Virus record (IMG/VR): IMGVR_UViG_3300008113_000067
Coordinates: 1 to 50,639 of that record
Origin: a virus
DNA: 50,639 nt
Strand: one strand, 5' to 3'
A model generated the notes under the pieces. It was given only the letters and a program-made list of their open reading frames with translations. It did no database searches and was not told the DNA's origin. The number at the start of each line of letters is the position of its first letter. Position 1 is the first letter of the stretch. This document shows, piece by piece, positions 24,701 through 33,873 of this stretch. The position numbers were made by a program, and so were the translations under genes.

Positions 24701-25052
24701 CATACCCCTGGCCAGCAATATTTCTTTTAGGTGTATATCCTACTAAGTTAGCTAACTTGATTACGCTGTCCCTACGTTCAGCAGTATCAATAAAATTCTC
24801 ACGTGCATTCAAATCGCCCCTAAAACTTAGGGCTTGACCCATATATGCGATAACGTCCATTAAAGCAGAAAATTCACTGCTTTCAATATAGTCATTGAAT
24901 GTTTCTGGGTAGTATAAGCGAAGGTAATCTACAAATGTCTTACGCAGTGTTTCATAGTCATAACTCTGAAAATCAGCTTGACTATAGTTTTTGTAGATTG
25001 ATTTCCAATCATTTACACCAAAAATACTTGATTGTCTTGAACTTGTGGCCAT
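21708..25052 (-). CDS. gp6: Baseplate wedge protein gp6
   Basis: 1114 residues, much longer than T4 gp6 (about 660). The N-terminal region is diagnostic: YDYETLRKTFVDYLRLYYPE (31-50), a conserved helix ALMDVIAYMGQALSFRGDLN (63-82) and ARENFIDTAERRDSVIKLAN (83-102) followed by GYTPKR. This is the gp6/baseplate-J-like family, which dimerises to form the inner ring of the baseplate and joins wedges together. The central part is beta-rich and larger than in T4; the C-terminus (SEIRTTVLSEINTYF and following) is also typical. A GATAAATA box lies 21 bases upstream of the ATG. The giant gene begins 17 bases after its stop, so both are probably on one late transcript. Confidence 0.9.
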   Translation of the reverse strand: MATSSRQSSIFGVNDWKSIYKNYSQADFQSYDYETLRKTFVDYLRLYYPETFNDYIESSEFSALMDVIAYMGQALSFRGDLNARENFIDTAERRDSVIKLANLVGYTPKRNIAGQGYVKITSISTSEQIRDVTNLSLSNLTVLWNDPANPNWQEQFNTIINAALIDTQRIGKPGNTNVLLNIKTDEYSILLPTGDVPVIPFTATVDGNSMNFEAVSVTSVDSDSVYEIPPGNSNVFNLLYRNDKLGYGSPNTGFFLYFKQGALKTYSFNVPEQISNQIVDIDIQGVNNTDTWLYEINSTTGQYSRWKQVDSVYENGSLQKLTSGKKVFSVNSRTNDQVTYVFGDGVFSEIPVGSFISYVRSGNGLTYTIDPSEFQSITLSLNYLSRTGRQETVTMTLDLQLPVSTAQARETIADIKERAPQRYYTQNRMVNGEDYNNFPFTLYSSIIKSKAINRSSVGTSRNFDLLDPSAKYSSTNDFADDGGLYEDINDGVTIFTASTTNDIVNFLTEYLPSVLGGERTYQYYTQAYPRYLVNDEAVYWNQSSNQSGESTGYFYTTLPISVGVYSSGNVKYVTEGALLGFVAPSGYYFGPDNRLVAGLPLPSDLQSIWTSVSSVVGDGYNGGDGNLDTGLGPVTLTNLIPDGAILSVIIPSFTNSLGTELIQECVTKIRLNQNFSLVYDNSLLANQERWATSSYSANNYFVRFQSLGYNRYLVAWHSVKYYFGSVYDVRFTFDRDKVIYDPATGKLLQDFISILKCNTQPNYNFPYPRDIKLSVIGQTVEADGYVDDFSVEVSTADLTTVGSLKNPDFFIDVTGYVPGTRNLQNFVFFQRVTDANLLSRYEMVPSTDIVYAYGTQADIGIIKYEYPVGQVYYAVLEGKFYKSVNDTTSANIVNLELQTTYTVKTGRQGLYFQYKHISGDTTRIDPGTTNIIDLYVLSQSYYTAYTNWIRDTTGTLEEPTRPSINDLTTAYSKVNEYKMLSDSVILNSARFKPLFGDKAVPQLRATIKVIKSATTTASDSEIRTTVLSEINTYFSIDNWDFGDTFYFSELSAYLHSQIGDLVSSVVLVPNDNTLSFGDLYEIHSAPYEIFVSAAQATDITVITALTPSELQPTS

Positions 25053-25073
25053 ACGTTTATTCTCTTAATAATG

Positions 25074-25081
25074 TATTTATC
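25074..25081 (-). promoter_or_regulatory. Late promoter box GATAAATA before gp6
   Basis: Minus-strand GATAAATA in the 60-base gap between gp25 and gp6, ending 21 bases before the gp6 ATG. It would drive gp6 and the giant gene. Confidence 0.65.
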
Positions 25082-25112
25082 ATAGAGGAAAACGTCGGTT
25101 TTTGTTAGCAGA

Positions 25113-25589
25113 TTACGAACGTGATACCCCTGGCATTAAAGATGATACACGTGCCATCCCTGAATCAGTATCAAACATCACTGCCATTTGTTGAACTACA
25201 TTAAATGGAGATATAGCAAATTCCATTTCAACCAAAATTCCATTATCTTGTGGATATGAAATTACACTGTTAAGAAGCAATCTAGGGTCAAGGCCTGCAA
25301 CTCTTTTCAATTCTCTCTCAATTTCTATTTGGGTATCTAGTGTATTTGGTTCATACACATAGCTCCATACTGTTGTGCCATATTGCGGTTTACCGGGTTT
25401 TTGTCCTTGTGGTATATTTAATGCATTTAAGAAATCTTGTATAACTAAGTCTTGGTCAACTATTCTAAATTTTTTGTTTACTCTTATTGGATTAGTGATA
25501 GAGCCAGAACCTCCGTCTACTCCCGAGGCAACTTGGCTCCTTCTAACCTGGTCAATGTGTAATGTGCTAAATCCTATAAATGTTGCCAT
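25113..25589 (-). CDS. gp25: Baseplate wedge protein gp25
   Basis: 158 residues, the expected size for the gp25/gpW-like family that nucleates sheath assembly on the baseplate in contractile machines. The N-terminal half has GFSTLHIDQVRRSQV; the family core includes a GKPQYGTTVWSYVYEP stretch (66-81), DTQIEIERELKRVAGLDPRL (85-104) and a C-terminal strand ILVEMEFAISPFNVVQQM. It lies between gp5 and gp6, matching the way wedge genes cluster in T4-like genomes. A CATAAATA box lies 18 bases upstream and an AGGATAT ribosome binding site precedes the ATG. Confidence 0.85.
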   Translation of the reverse strand: MATFIGFSTLHIDQVRRSQVASGVDGGSGSITNPIRVNKKFRIVDQDLVIQDFLNALNIPQGQKPGKPQYGTTVWSYVYEPNTLDTQIEIERELKRVAGLDPRLLLNSVISYPQDNGILVEMEFAISPFNVVQQMAVMFDTDSGMARVSSLMPGVSRS

Positions 25590-25607
25590 AGTATATCCTA
25601 ATAATAT

Positions 25608-25615
25608 TATTTATG
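25608..25615 (-). promoter_or_regulatory. Late promoter box CATAAATA before gp25
   Basis: Minus-strand CATAAATA, ending 18 bases before the gp25 ATG and overlapping the stop codon of gp5. Confidence 0.55.
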
Positions 25616-28600
25616 CTGTTTGTCCTGCGTCACCGCTAGCAATTTTGCCTAGTTCTTCTCTTAGAGTTTGTACCTTCTGCATTGAGGCTTTATATGCTTC
25701 ACTTGTTGTATCTACTTGCTCTTGTGTTCCTTTACCCTGACTTAAAGCATATTTTGCATCTGCGGCAGCTTTTCTTGTGACCCACATATTATCTTCTTCT
25801 TTTGCTATTTCAGCTTTTACTTTATCATATTCTTTTACTTGGTCAGCACTCAATGGTTTAGTAGGTATTTTAACTCCACCAAGATTTAATGGAGGAATCT
25901 TGTCATCACCCAATAATGATTTAGATTGTGCTAATATTCCACCAAAATCAAATGTGTTTGATGCAACAGTAGGTCCTTTAACTTCAACTGAGCCTGGGCT
26001 ACCAACACTGGATATAGCCCCTTGAAACTCTGCGGCTGCTTCAGGATCTAGCCCAGTTGAAGCAAGTGCCTCAAGACCTCCTTTACTTGCTAGCGCAGGT
26101 TTAGCCCCGTTTGATGCCTCTTTAACACCTTTGCTGCCTTTAGAAATAGATCCGGCTAATTTCTTAACAGTAGCAACTAATCCTGCAACACTAGCTAATC
26201 CAACAGTTTTGCCTGCTATAACTACTCCACCAACTGCTCCGGTACCACCAAGTAATCCCGGTATGCCAGGTACACCACCTTTAGTTAATGCGTTGGTTGC
26301 TAAATTAGCTAACTTCTTAGTAGTTTCATTCTGAGGTTTGTCAAATGTGTTTGCTAACGTGTTGCTTACACTACCACCTGTTGTCCCACTTTCTAATGGT
26401 GGAATTCCTAATCTAGAACGTATGAACGGGTCTGTTGGGTCTGCGTTACCAAGAGATTTGATTTGACCTTCACTTAGACCTGCATATGGATTGGTAACAG
26501 TGACTTCAGATGCTGTTGCTTTATTAGTTGGCGCCGGTTCTGCTGAAGATTCTTTAGCATTAGCAACCGTTAGATTCTGAGGTTGTTTACCCTTCAATGC
26601 TTTAAATGCTCCTGTTATTTTTGCGAATGCACCGGCTACGGCGCCTTTTAAACTATCTCCTATTTTTACTCCACCCAATGGTCCTGATTTATCAGCTACA
26701 TTAGATGCCGCATTTCCGCTAGCAAGAGCAGTCTTTGGATCAGCTAACGGATTAGGTAGTTTAAGACCTAATCCACTAGCCGCAGTTAATTTTGATGATA
26801 GCGCATCTAGTGCCGCTGAGCCAGGTGCCCCGTTTCCACCTATTGCGTTTTTTGCTAATTTTAACGTTAGTCCTAGCCCTGCAGTTGCTACAGCAAGCAT
26901 TAATCCACCTTTTTGTGTTATACTTTCTTTACCAGTTATTAAACCTGTCTCTTTTAACTTTGTTTCACTTTGTGATAATAATGTTGTTGCGGCAGTTGTT
27001 TGTGCCGGTGTGTTGTTTACTAAACTAGTTAAGGAAGATACACCATCTTTACCTGTAAATACGTTTGGTGGCATAGCTTGCGATAATGTAAGACCTCTTG
27101 ATAATCCTGCATTTATTGCAACATCTGCGCCTGGCTTTACTATTCCAGCTTGTTCTAATTGTGTTGGTGTAAGAGCCATTGGGCCGACGCCAGCAACTGT
27201 TTGTCCATCAGAGCTAACGACGCCAGCTGTTTGAGTTACAGCCGAACTCATAGGTCCGTCTGACGCATTAACTGCCATTTGCGAAACAAGTGTACTTGTT
27301 GATACCTGTGATACATCTGACGATGCAGCCTTTACATTTGGTACAGTTGCGGCAACTGCAGGAGTTGTTGATTTTACTTGGGTCCCTGCGACAGAACTAT
27401 TTACTTGTGCTAAACTAGGAGAGGGTGATGCAGGTAAATTAGATGACGCTGATGAATCAATTTTCACATCCACCCCTTGATTAGCACTTGCCCATGGTGC
27501 ATGTGCAGGTGCCCTACTTACAATACTTGATAGTTTTCCAGGAGCTGGTGCATATCCTTTTTTATCATCACGCAATGTATCAGTGTGTGCAATCACAGTT
27601 AATTGTTTAACCTCTTCTGGTACTAGTGAACTAGCTCCGGTATTCAATTTTACATCCGGGCCGCCATTTAAATAATTTGTACCACCGCTTTTAATACTAC
27701 TATCACCCGAACTTTCAAAACTCATTTTGCTATTAACTTTTACAGTATGGTCACCTTTAGTAAATTGTTTAAAGGTTGTACCTGCAAATTGTTGTGTTGC
27801 TTCTAAACTTTCTGTATTAATATTTGTAGCAGATACATTTAAATTTTTCCCAGCATTGATGTTTATATTATTATCAGCATGTAAGTTTAAATCACCCTGT
27901 GTTCTAATGTTAACTGAATTAGTAGAAAACATATCAATAGTGCCTTCTTTACCTAACTCAATGTAACTTAATCCATTTGCATGAATGATAAAAAGCGTTT
28001 GTGCAAAATCATTCATCAGTATCATGTGACCGTTAGATGTTCTTAATCGTAGTAACTGGTCTCTGCCTGATATATCGCCGTCATCCATCACAAATGTATG
28101 ACCACCGGTACGACCTGTAACTTTAAAACTTGTATCTGGTATAGATGAATCTTGTACAGCACCAACAATACTTGTATTGTCGTATCCACCTTGAAATATA
28201 GGTCTACCCGGAGTACTCATACCAAAGACCCTACTAGGACTTTCACGTTGGGCGCTACTAGATATTGCTCCTCTATCAGGATCTCTTAACAAACCTTGAT
28301 TATTAAGTACAGCAGTTTGAAAACTATGTATTGGTCTAGGTAAATCTTGTGGTGTAGAACTGTTTGCTTGTTTATCGTCAGCATCATTATATTCAGTTAC
28401 AGGTAATCTATCTGCACCTCCATACGATTCTGCTTCTCCATCATTTGGAATTACATTGGCAGTTGCGCCAATTGCAGGCACCATGTGTGTCAATGACGGT
28501 TGCGGTATACCACCTATATAATATCCATTGCCCGGGTCACCGTTAATGAATATACAGATAACCTGTGTACCTAAATCAGGGGGTGTAGCCCAAAAACCGT

Positions 28601-28889
28601 AACTGTTACGATTGCCAACAAATGTACCATAATCATCAGGACTAGCTGTATTGGGTGTGTACCCAAAGAATGGACTAAGGTAACTTACCGGTGTCCAATT
28701 ATTAGGATCATCTTCATCTTGTCCGTTTAATCTAGCTAAAAATACTTGTATTTTTCCTGCACGAAGCGGGTCAATATTTTGCTTAACGATGCCTAGAATA
28801 GGATGAGGGTATAGTGTAGCACTACCTCTATCATCTTTGTAAGCACTAGATGTGCCCCGTTGTTTTACAATATCTTCATTACCACTCAT
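25611..28889 (-). CDS. gp5: Baseplate central hub/spike protein gp5-like, no lysozyme domain seen
   Basis: 1092 residues. The N-terminal part (about 25-140, with YPHPILGIVKQNIDPLRAGK, GTFVGNRNSYGFWATPPDLG and GYYIGGIPQP) is the OB-fold of gp5/VgrG-like spike proteins. Residues about 255-415 (SGRDQLLRLRTSNGHMILMN, NSVNIRTQGDLNLHADNNIN) form the repeated strands of a triple-stranded beta-helix needle. T4 gp5 carries a lysozyme between these parts; here the linker shows no lysozyme-like motif. The long C-terminal half is Ala/Gly/Ser rich, with LTPTQLEQAGIVKPG (about 575) and FTGKDGVSSLTSLVN, and two hydrophobic stretches near 660-680 and 865-905. The start has a weak ribosome binding site, and the upstream hub-like gene ends 13 bases before it. 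Confidence 0.8.
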   Translation of the reverse strand: MSGNEDIVKQRGTSSAYKDDRGSATLYPHPILGIVKQNIDPLRAGKIQVFLARLNGQDEDDPNNWTPVSYLSPFFGYTPNTASPDDYGTFVGNRNSYGFWATPPDLGTQVICIFINGDPGNGYYIGGIPQPSLTHMVPAIGATANVIPNDGEAESYGGADRLPVTEYNDADDKQANSSTPQDLPRPIHSFQTAVLNNQGLLRDPDRGAISSSAQRESPSRVFGMSTPGRPIFQGGYDNTSIVGAVQDSSIPDTSFKVTGRTGGHTFVMDDGDISGRDQLLRLRTSNGHMILMNDFAQTLFIIHANGLSYIELGKEGTIDMFSTNSVNIRTQGDLNLHADNNININAGKNLNVSATNINTESLEATQQFAGTTFKQFTKGDHTVKVNSKMSFESSGDSSIKSGGTNYLNGGPDVKLNTGASSLVPEEVKQLTVIAHTDTLRDDKKGYAPAPGKLSSIVSRAPAHAPWASANQGVDVKIDSSASSNLPASPSPSLAQVNSSVAGTQVKSTTPAVAATVPNVKAASSDVSQVSTSTLVSQMAVNASDGPMSSAVTQTAGVVSSDGQTVAGVGPMALTPTQLEQAGIVKPGADVAINAGLSRGLTLSQAMPPNVFTGKDGVSSLTSLVNNTPAQTTAATTLLSQSETKLKETGLITGKESITQKGGLMLAVATAGLGLTLKLAKNAIGGNGAPGSAALDALSSKLTAASGLGLKLPNPLADPKTALASGNAASNVADKSGPLGGVKIGDSLKGAVAGAFAKITGAFKALKGKQPQNLTVANAKESSAEPAPTNKATASEVTVTNPYAGLSEGQIKSLGNADPTDPFIRSRLGIPPLESGTTGGSVSNTLANTFDKPQNETTKKLANLATNALTKGGVPGIPGLLGGTGAVGGVVIAGKTVGLASVAGLVATVKKLAGSISKGSKGVKEASNGAKPALASKGGLEALASTGLDPEAAAEFQGAISSVGSPGSVEVKGPTVASNTFDFGGILAQSKSLLGDDKIPPLNLGGVKIPTKPLSADQVKEYDKVKAEIAKEEDNMWVTRKAAADAKYALSQGKGTQEQVDTTSEAYKASMQKVQTLREELGKIASGDAGQTA

Positions 28890-28902
28890 GTGTTATCTTT
28901 CA

Positions 28903-31740
28903 TTATCTTGGCGTAAGCCTACGTGTTTTATTAGTAGTATCATATGTTCTAGGTGCTCCTCTGCCTGCTACTGGTTTAGGTTTTTCTCTAACATCGTCAG
29001 CGGGCCTTGCCGCATTCATAATTGCGGCCCCATCAGTTGTGCCCATTGGATCGGTGTAATCATCATTTGAATTACTAGTGCCTGCAGACACCGGAGTTCT
29101 TCGCGGAACATAATTTTTCATACCTTCTGCTGTGTTACTATTAACCACTGCTGGTGTTGGCTTAGGATTATTATTAGTTACTACCGGCGGTCTTGTAGGT
29201 GTTACTACTGGTGCTGCCGGCTCTCTAGCTGTTGGTGGAGTGGTAGTTTTATCAGTACTAGCAGTAAAGTCTGGAAGAATAGTTTTCAAATCTTGTGTGA
29301 ATATTCCTCTACCAAATTTGCTAGTTACTTGTGTAACCATATAAATCATTCTGCCTTGACTTACTTGTTCTATATCAGATGGGTAGTTCCAAAATTTAAT
29401 ATTATTTTTTGGCTTTAATAATCCTGAATCATTGTCATAATCTTCTACTTCTTTAAACCCAATTTCAATAAACACTTGACCAGTATTTGCATTTATAGAA
29501 TAATCTTCACCATACCATAACTCTAGTGCCTGTTGAATAGACCCGGCTTCCACAGGCATTAAAAAATCTGGATCACCTAAAATCTTTAGTTGTGCCTTCA
29601 ACTGGTCTGCCGGACTATACAAAAATGTTTTGATATTGTTTTGTAATTCAAACTTACCAGGTAACTTGCCTGTTGGATCAGCTCCCTGGCCAGGTACAGG
29701 ACTATTTGGTGCAGTGTCTCTGGACTCTGTTGCAGATTCACTAGATAATGCCGCGGTATTATAATATAACAAGTTGAATTGCATTTCATAACTTAGCACT
29801 TCAGAATTTTCTCCAGTGTACCAATAGTTATAAATTTTATGAGGTCCATAATAAGTTGATTTACCTTTTAATAAGAGAGACCTAACATAAGGCACTTTAT
29901 ATTGTTGTATAATATATGTTATTTTATAAGCATAATCTTTTCTAACATCATCCCACTCTTTTATATCAACTTGTGGTCGTACACTATACCAAGTTAAAAC
30001 TTTAGGATTTTTATTAGCTTCAACTGCTGTATCAGATTCACTAGTCTGTTCTGTTTCTTCTTTATCATATGCTTTCATAGCATCTCTAAGATAAGTACTT
30101 TGCGAAATTATTTGGTCTATAGCTGTCATTATCGGAACACCTTCTGCTATCTTGACTGCTCTTTTACCCTTATCAACTGTTTGACCTTTTAATTGTGCTG
30201 TACGTAAATTAACTTGATTAGCATTAGTGACAGATACCGTTGGTGCAAATGTCTTAACATAAAAGTCTTTGTCTACAATTAATGCATCACCTATATTACT
30301 ATCTTTTTGAAATACAATTTTATATTCATCAGCTACAGCCTGTTTCTTTGCAGTTACTAATGCTAATTGTTGTGCATTAAATTTATCCAGTAAACCATTT
30401 TTACTGTTATCAGTGCCACCTAACGCATTTTCTACGGTGTCCGCAGTAACTGTAATACCTGTCTTAGTTATACCTCTTTTTAAACCATATGCAATTTGTT
30501 CATTTAACAACTTGCATGTTACATCATATACTGTTGTTTTGTTTTCTAGCTTAAACGTTAGTTTAGTAATCAATACTGGAAACGCACGTTCAAACGCCGC
30601 AGTAGTATCTGTTTTAGTAAAGCTATTACTTGCACCACTATCAATGGGCTGAGTTACTAAACTACCATTAGCATCATAGCCGTAAAATCTCACTACAAGT
30701 AGAAACGGAGTATTCATTGCTTCAATTTCACTATTCAACTGTCTTGAAATTCTTGCACGTTGTTGTAAATCTACTTGAGCAGCCACTAGTTTAGATGGGA
30801 AAGTCATGCCATAAGGTTCAAATATTTGAAATTTTAAATCTGATTGATTACCTGCAACAGCCGTTTCTTTTGAATTAGTTTTTGTAATTATTTCTAGATT
30901 ATCAATGTACATATCTAAATTGAAAAACTTATTTCTAGCACTATCTACTCCCGCTGTTACTCCCCCGCTTTGTAATATTAATTCTAAATCTTTTGTTATC
31001 CACTTACCTTGTGTAAAAAAGTTATTATATGCGTCAGGTGTAAGGGCATATAAACTTATTTTATAAGTCACGCTACTAAATTTACTCAATGGATTATATT
31101 GACGTTTGTTTGGTTTACTACTGGTAGAGTTTTCTGGTATAGACTCTGCCTTCTCTACTTGTGCTCCTGCACTATTAACTGCTGATGAATTAGTAGCCTG
31201 TGATTCTGAATTTCCTTGTTTTGATGTCTCTACCGGTTTAGTTTCATTTATTTTTGGATTATCATCGTTTACTTTATTTTCAGCTTGTGCTTTTGGAGGA
31301 GGATTTTCCGGAGAAGATTTATTTGGAGTTCCTAAATTGGATTCTAATTTTGCAATAGCTTCATTGTTTTTAGATACCGCAGTTTCTAGTCCTTTAAGTG
31401 TGTCTGCCTCAAACTTAAGATAGGTTACAGCATTTGAGCCAGGTGTAGACGGCAACTCCGACTGATTTAAAAAGATAGCTTTAGAATCAGCAATAGTTAT
31501 ACTTAATATTTCAGCTAATGGGCCCTTACGTATTTCTAAAATTTTTTGATTTTTTTCAGTATCACTAAGAGTAGAATTAGCTCTTATTTCTTTTATTTGA
31601 TCCGTAAATTTGCCAACTTCTCTATTTCCGTTTTCTACTGTTTGTTTGAATGAATCATAAAATTGTTTGTTTAACTGTCTGTTTTTTTCTATTGCCGCAA
31701 TGTTAGCGTCAAAATCAGCTTGATTTTTAATGTCTGCCAT
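28903..31740 (-). CDS. Large baseplate hub-type protein (possibly gp27-like)
   Basis: 945 residues. The first 150 are charged and helical (coiled-coil-like), followed by a Pro/Asn/Ser-rich linker to about 215. The core (about 220-715) starts YNPLSKFSSVTYKISLYALT and contains PFLLVVRFYGYD, VPIMTAIDQIISQSTYLRDA and YSVRPQVDIKEWDDVRKDYA, plus an aromatic YGPHKIYNYWYTGENSEVLS segment. The C-terminus beyond about 820 is Pro/Thr-rich and probably disordered. Location between gp53 and gp5, and the layout of beta-domains around a helical segment, suggest the hub partner of the gp5 spike (gp27 in T4). I do not see decisive gp27 motifs, so this stays tentative. The upstream gp53 stop ends one base before its ATG. 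Confidence 0.5.
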   Translation of the reverse strand: MADIKNQADFDANIAAIEKNRQLNKQFYDSFKQTVENGNREVGKFTDQIKEIRANSTLSDTEKNQKILEIRKGPLAEILSITIADSKAIFLNQSELPSTPGSNAVTYLKFEADTLKGLETAVSKNNEAIAKLESNLGTPNKSSPENPPPKAQAENKVNDDNPKINETKPVETSKQGNSESQATNSSAVNSAGAQVEKAESIPENSTSSKPNKRQYNPLSKFSSVTYKISLYALTPDAYNNFFTQGKWITKDLELILQSGGVTAGVDSARNKFFNLDMYIDNLEIITKTNSKETAVAGNQSDLKFQIFEPYGMTFPSKLVAAQVDLQQRARISRQLNSEIEAMNTPFLLVVRFYGYDANGSLVTQPIDSGASNSFTKTDTTAAFERAFPVLITKLTFKLENKTTVYDVTCKLLNEQIAYGLKRGITKTGITVTADTVENALGGTDNSKNGLLDKFNAQQLALVTAKKQAVADEYKIVFQKDSNIGDALIVDKDFYVKTFAPTVSVTNANQVNLRTAQLKGQTVDKGKRAVKIAEGVPIMTAIDQIISQSTYLRDAMKAYDKEETEQTSESDTAVEANKNPKVLTWYSVRPQVDIKEWDDVRKDYAYKITYIIQQYKVPYVRSLLLKGKSTYYGPHKIYNYWYTGENSEVLSYEMQFNLLYYNTAALSSESATESRDTAPNSPVPGQGADPTGKLPGKFELQNNIKTFLYSPADQLKAQLKILGDPDFLMPVEAGSIQQALELWYGEDYSINANTGQVFIEIGFKEVEDYDNDSGLLKPKNNIKFWNYPSDIEQVSQGRMIYMVTQVTSKFGRGIFTQDLKTILPDFTASTDKTTTPPTAREPAAPVVTPTRPPVVTNNNPKPTPAVVNSNTAEGMKNYVPRRTPVSAGTSNSNDDYTDPMGTTDGAAIMNAARPADDVREKPKPVAGRGAPRTYDTTNKTRRLTPR

Positions 31741-31741
31741 T

Positions 31742-32041
31742 TTAGAATCCTAATGCTGTTTTTAACACAGGCAGTTGTGGTAGGTATATTTTTGTACCTG
31801 TAACAAAATCAAACAAAGGATCCTTAATAGTATTGGGATTTCGTTGTGCAAATACCCACCATAGATTGCTATCATCGTATAAATCATATGCCAACAAATC
31901 AGGTCGCAAACTGTAGGTTTGAGTTATCTCCCAATACTGATCCAATGGATTTAATGGTACGGGTCTGTTAGTCATAAAGTCTAAAAATTTATTATTATAA
32001 ATTTTACTAAGATAATAAGGGCTAGTTTGGGGATAAGACAT
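31742..32041 (-). CDS. gp53: Baseplate wedge protein gp53
   Basis: 99 residues from the ATG at 32041. The C-terminal half has the gp53 pattern of a LysM-like fold: LLAYDLYDDSNLWWVFAQRN then PNTIKDPLFDF and GTKIYLP. gp53 joins neighbouring wedges during baseplate assembly. An alternative TTG six bases upstream is rejected: a strong AAAGGAGG ribosome binding site lies nine bases from the ATG but only three from the TTG. The ATG overlaps the previous gene's stop as TAATG, so the two are translationally coupled. Length is shorter than T4 gp53 (196 residues) but usual for marine relatives. Confidence 0.82.
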   Translation of the reverse strand: MSYPQTSPYYLSKIYNNKFLDFMTNRPVPLNPLDQYWEITQTYSLRPDLLAYDLYDDSNLWWVFAQRNPNTIKDPLFDFVTGTKIYLPQLPVLKTALGF

Positions 32042-33759
32042 TACCAAATGCCTCCTTTAAATAATTTTCCTGTAGCATACTGTTCTACACTAAAGTTGTT
32101 AGATATATCATTGCGAGTAACTACTGGTAAACAGGTCAAGTTGATTTGTAATTTAGTAGGTACATATGTTGCTTGAGGTCCTGACAATGAATTCCAAGCA
32201 GGATCTGCTGATATACCACCTTTATTTAAATTATTACTTGACCTTCTTAAAAAGCTAGTTATCTTAGCTAATGCTCCACCACCTGATGCCTGGGCGCTAG
32301 GTTTGGGTGCGTATGCTGATATATTCTGGCCTGCCCATTGCGATGTACTACCTGCTCTGATATAGTCAACATCATTAGGTAAGTTATATGTAAACTGTGA
32401 TATCAATAATGGATGGTCACTATATTGAAAATGACCGTAACCAGATAGGTAACATAAAGGAGGAGGAGTTCCCGCACTTGGGCCGCCACCTTTACCATCT
32501 TGACCATAAAACATTTTAGTAACCGTTCTGAAGAAATGTATCACTGCTAACATATAGTTAGCTTCAGTTGTATCTTGTGCAGTAAATTCTGCTTGAATAG
32601 TTATATCATCCACCGAACTATTTCTATAGTAAAACTGTTTAAAATTTACATGGGTTAAATCTGCTGGGTCATAATTTGCACGATATGCACTATTGATAAC
32701 AGGAGTATAAGGGAATATAACACCATTAGTACCTTTTAGTGGGTATAGTAAATCATCTTTAGTTGCAACATTATATAGGTAATTTGCAGAAGGTGCTAAT
32801 TGTAATCTAACTCTCCAATCATCTTGTTCTCTAGTTAATCTTGTTGTTTGATTTACTGCGGTTCTTCTAGCCGCGTCCACACTGCTTGAAATAGATACTG
32901 GATTGTTTATAATTGCACCCAACACATTATTTCTTGTAATCTCAATGGCACTCGGATTTAATGGATTAGAACTCGTTTGGTCGATGACTTGTTGTGGGGT
33001 TGGGGATGCATCTCTAGTTGGAAAATCGCCTCTAAGTGAGTCACCTGGATTTTGTTGTTTTGCGGTTGGCGGTGCCAATACAGGTGACCCTGATATAATT
33101 TCAGCAGTAGTAAGAGTTTTCTGGGGTGCCGGGGTCTCCGACGTACTACCTGCCGAACCGGGAGCATCAGCAGTTAAATCTACACCGGGTGCTACGTTAA
33201 CTCTACCAGCATTAACATCGCCTCCAGGAACTACTGGAGATAATTCTACAGTTTGTTGTTGGGTAACAGGAGTAAAGCCACTCTCTCTTTGTTCTGTTGT
33301 TAATTGTGGTACTGGTTCTTGTGTAACAGGGGGTTGTTGAATATTAACTGGTACAGCGACTGGTGTCGCAAGTGGTGAAGGTGCGGCAGGTTCAGTTGCT
33401 GGAGATTGGGGTGGTGGGTCAGATGCCGGTGTTTGTGTCTTTTCAAATGCGGCCTTTTGTGCTGCCGAAGGCTCAGTATTACTTCTAAATTGTGCTCCTG
33501 TAGCAGGATTAGTGTATATTGCTAATCCAGTATTTGGATCCTGTCCTTGATATACGCCGGTCGCAGGACTTTGATTAGTTGTTCGTGCTAATTCTGTCCT
33601 TAAGGCAGCTTCTTGATTTCGTAATTTTGTTCTCTCTGCTAGTAAAGAATCAAAGTTTTTACCACTGGAAGTTTCTGCCTGTAATTGTTTCTTCAGGTCT
33701 GCTTGCTTTTGTGCAAGAATATTTTGTTCTTCTTGTATCTCTTGGACTGTTCTAGCCAT
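32041..33759 (-). CDS. Tail/baseplate structural protein with disordered linker
   Basis: 572 residues. Residues 1-60 are a charged coiled coil (EEQNILAQKQADLKKQLQAE); about 70-260 is a Pro/Thr/Gln-rich, low-complexity linker; the folded part is about 295-445 and 525-572, with WRVRLQLAPSANYLYN, GVIFPYTPVINSAYRANYDP and TTEANYMLAVIHFFRTVTKM. This folded part resembles structural proteins encoded next to gp53 in other T4-like aquatic phages; a tube-initiator role (gp48/gp54-like) is possible but not shown. It is the first gene of the leftward late operon: an AAAGG ribosome binding site precedes the ATG and a GATAAATA box lies 20 bases further upstream. Its end overlaps gp53 as TAATG. Confidence 0.55.
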   Translation of the reverse strand: MARTVQEIQEEQNILAQKQADLKKQLQAETSSGKNFDSLLAERTKLRNQEAALRTELARTTNQSPATGVYQGQDPNTGLAIYTNPATGAQFRSNTEPSAAQKAAFEKTQTPASDPPPQSPATEPAAPSPLATPVAVPVNIQQPPVTQEPVPQLTTEQRESGFTPVTQQQTVELSPVVPGGDVNAGRVNVAPGVDLTADAPGSAGSTSETPAPQKTLTTAEIISGSPVLAPPTAKQQNPGDSLRGDFPTRDASPTPQQVIDQTSSNPLNPSAIEITRNNVLGAIINNPVSISSSVDAARRTAVNQTTRLTREQDDWRVRLQLAPSANYLYNVATKDDLLYPLKGTNGVIFPYTPVINSAYRANYDPADLTHVNFKQFYYRNSSVDDITIQAEFTAQDTTEANYMLAVIHFFRTVTKMFYGQDGKGGGPSAGTPPPLCYLSGYGHFQYSDHPLLISQFTYNLPNDVDYIRAGSTSQWAGQNISAYAPKPSAQASGGGALAKITSFLRRSSNNLNKGGISADPAWNSLSGPQATYVPTKLQINLTCLPVVTRNDISNNFSVEQYATGKLFKGGIW

Positions 33760-33779
33760 ATGTGTACCTTTACTAAATA

Positions 33780-33787
33780 TATTTATC
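33780..33787 (-). promoter_or_regulatory. Late promoter box GATAAATA heading the leftward structural operon
   Basis: Minus-strand GATAAATA, 20 bases before the ATG at 33759, in the divergent region shared with gp55. It is well placed to drive the 572-residue protein, gp53, the hub protein and gp5. Confidence 0.65.
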
Positions 33788-33819
33788 GTATAAAAAACAC
33801 CACTTTTTTACCATATTAG

Positions 33820-33848
33820 TTGCATTTTTACAACTATAGTGCTATACT
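33820..33848 (+). promoter_or_regulatory. Extended -10 promoter for gp55
   Basis: TTGCAT (33820-33825), a 17-base spacer and TATACT (33843-33848), preceded by TG to give the extended -10 TGCTATACT. This looks like a host sigma-70-type phage early or middle promoter. Transcription should begin near 33855, leaving a short leader with GGAGA before the ATG at 33874. Confidence 0.6.
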
Positions 33849-33873
33849 TTTCTTATCAAAACTATGGAGAAAT

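Noticed and set aside
25611-28889. Lysozyme domain in the gp5-like protein
   Set aside because: No lysozyme-type motif is visible between the OB-fold and beta-helix; the C-terminal half is low-complexity.
32042-32047. TTG start for gp53 at 32047
   Set aside because: It is only three bases from the GGAGG; the ATG at 32041 has ideal spacing and TAATG coupling.
33820-33873. Longer gp55 starting at a TTG at 33820
   Set aside because: The upstream TTG lies in the -35 of the promoter and has no ribosome binding site; the ATG at 33874 has GGAGA five bases away.
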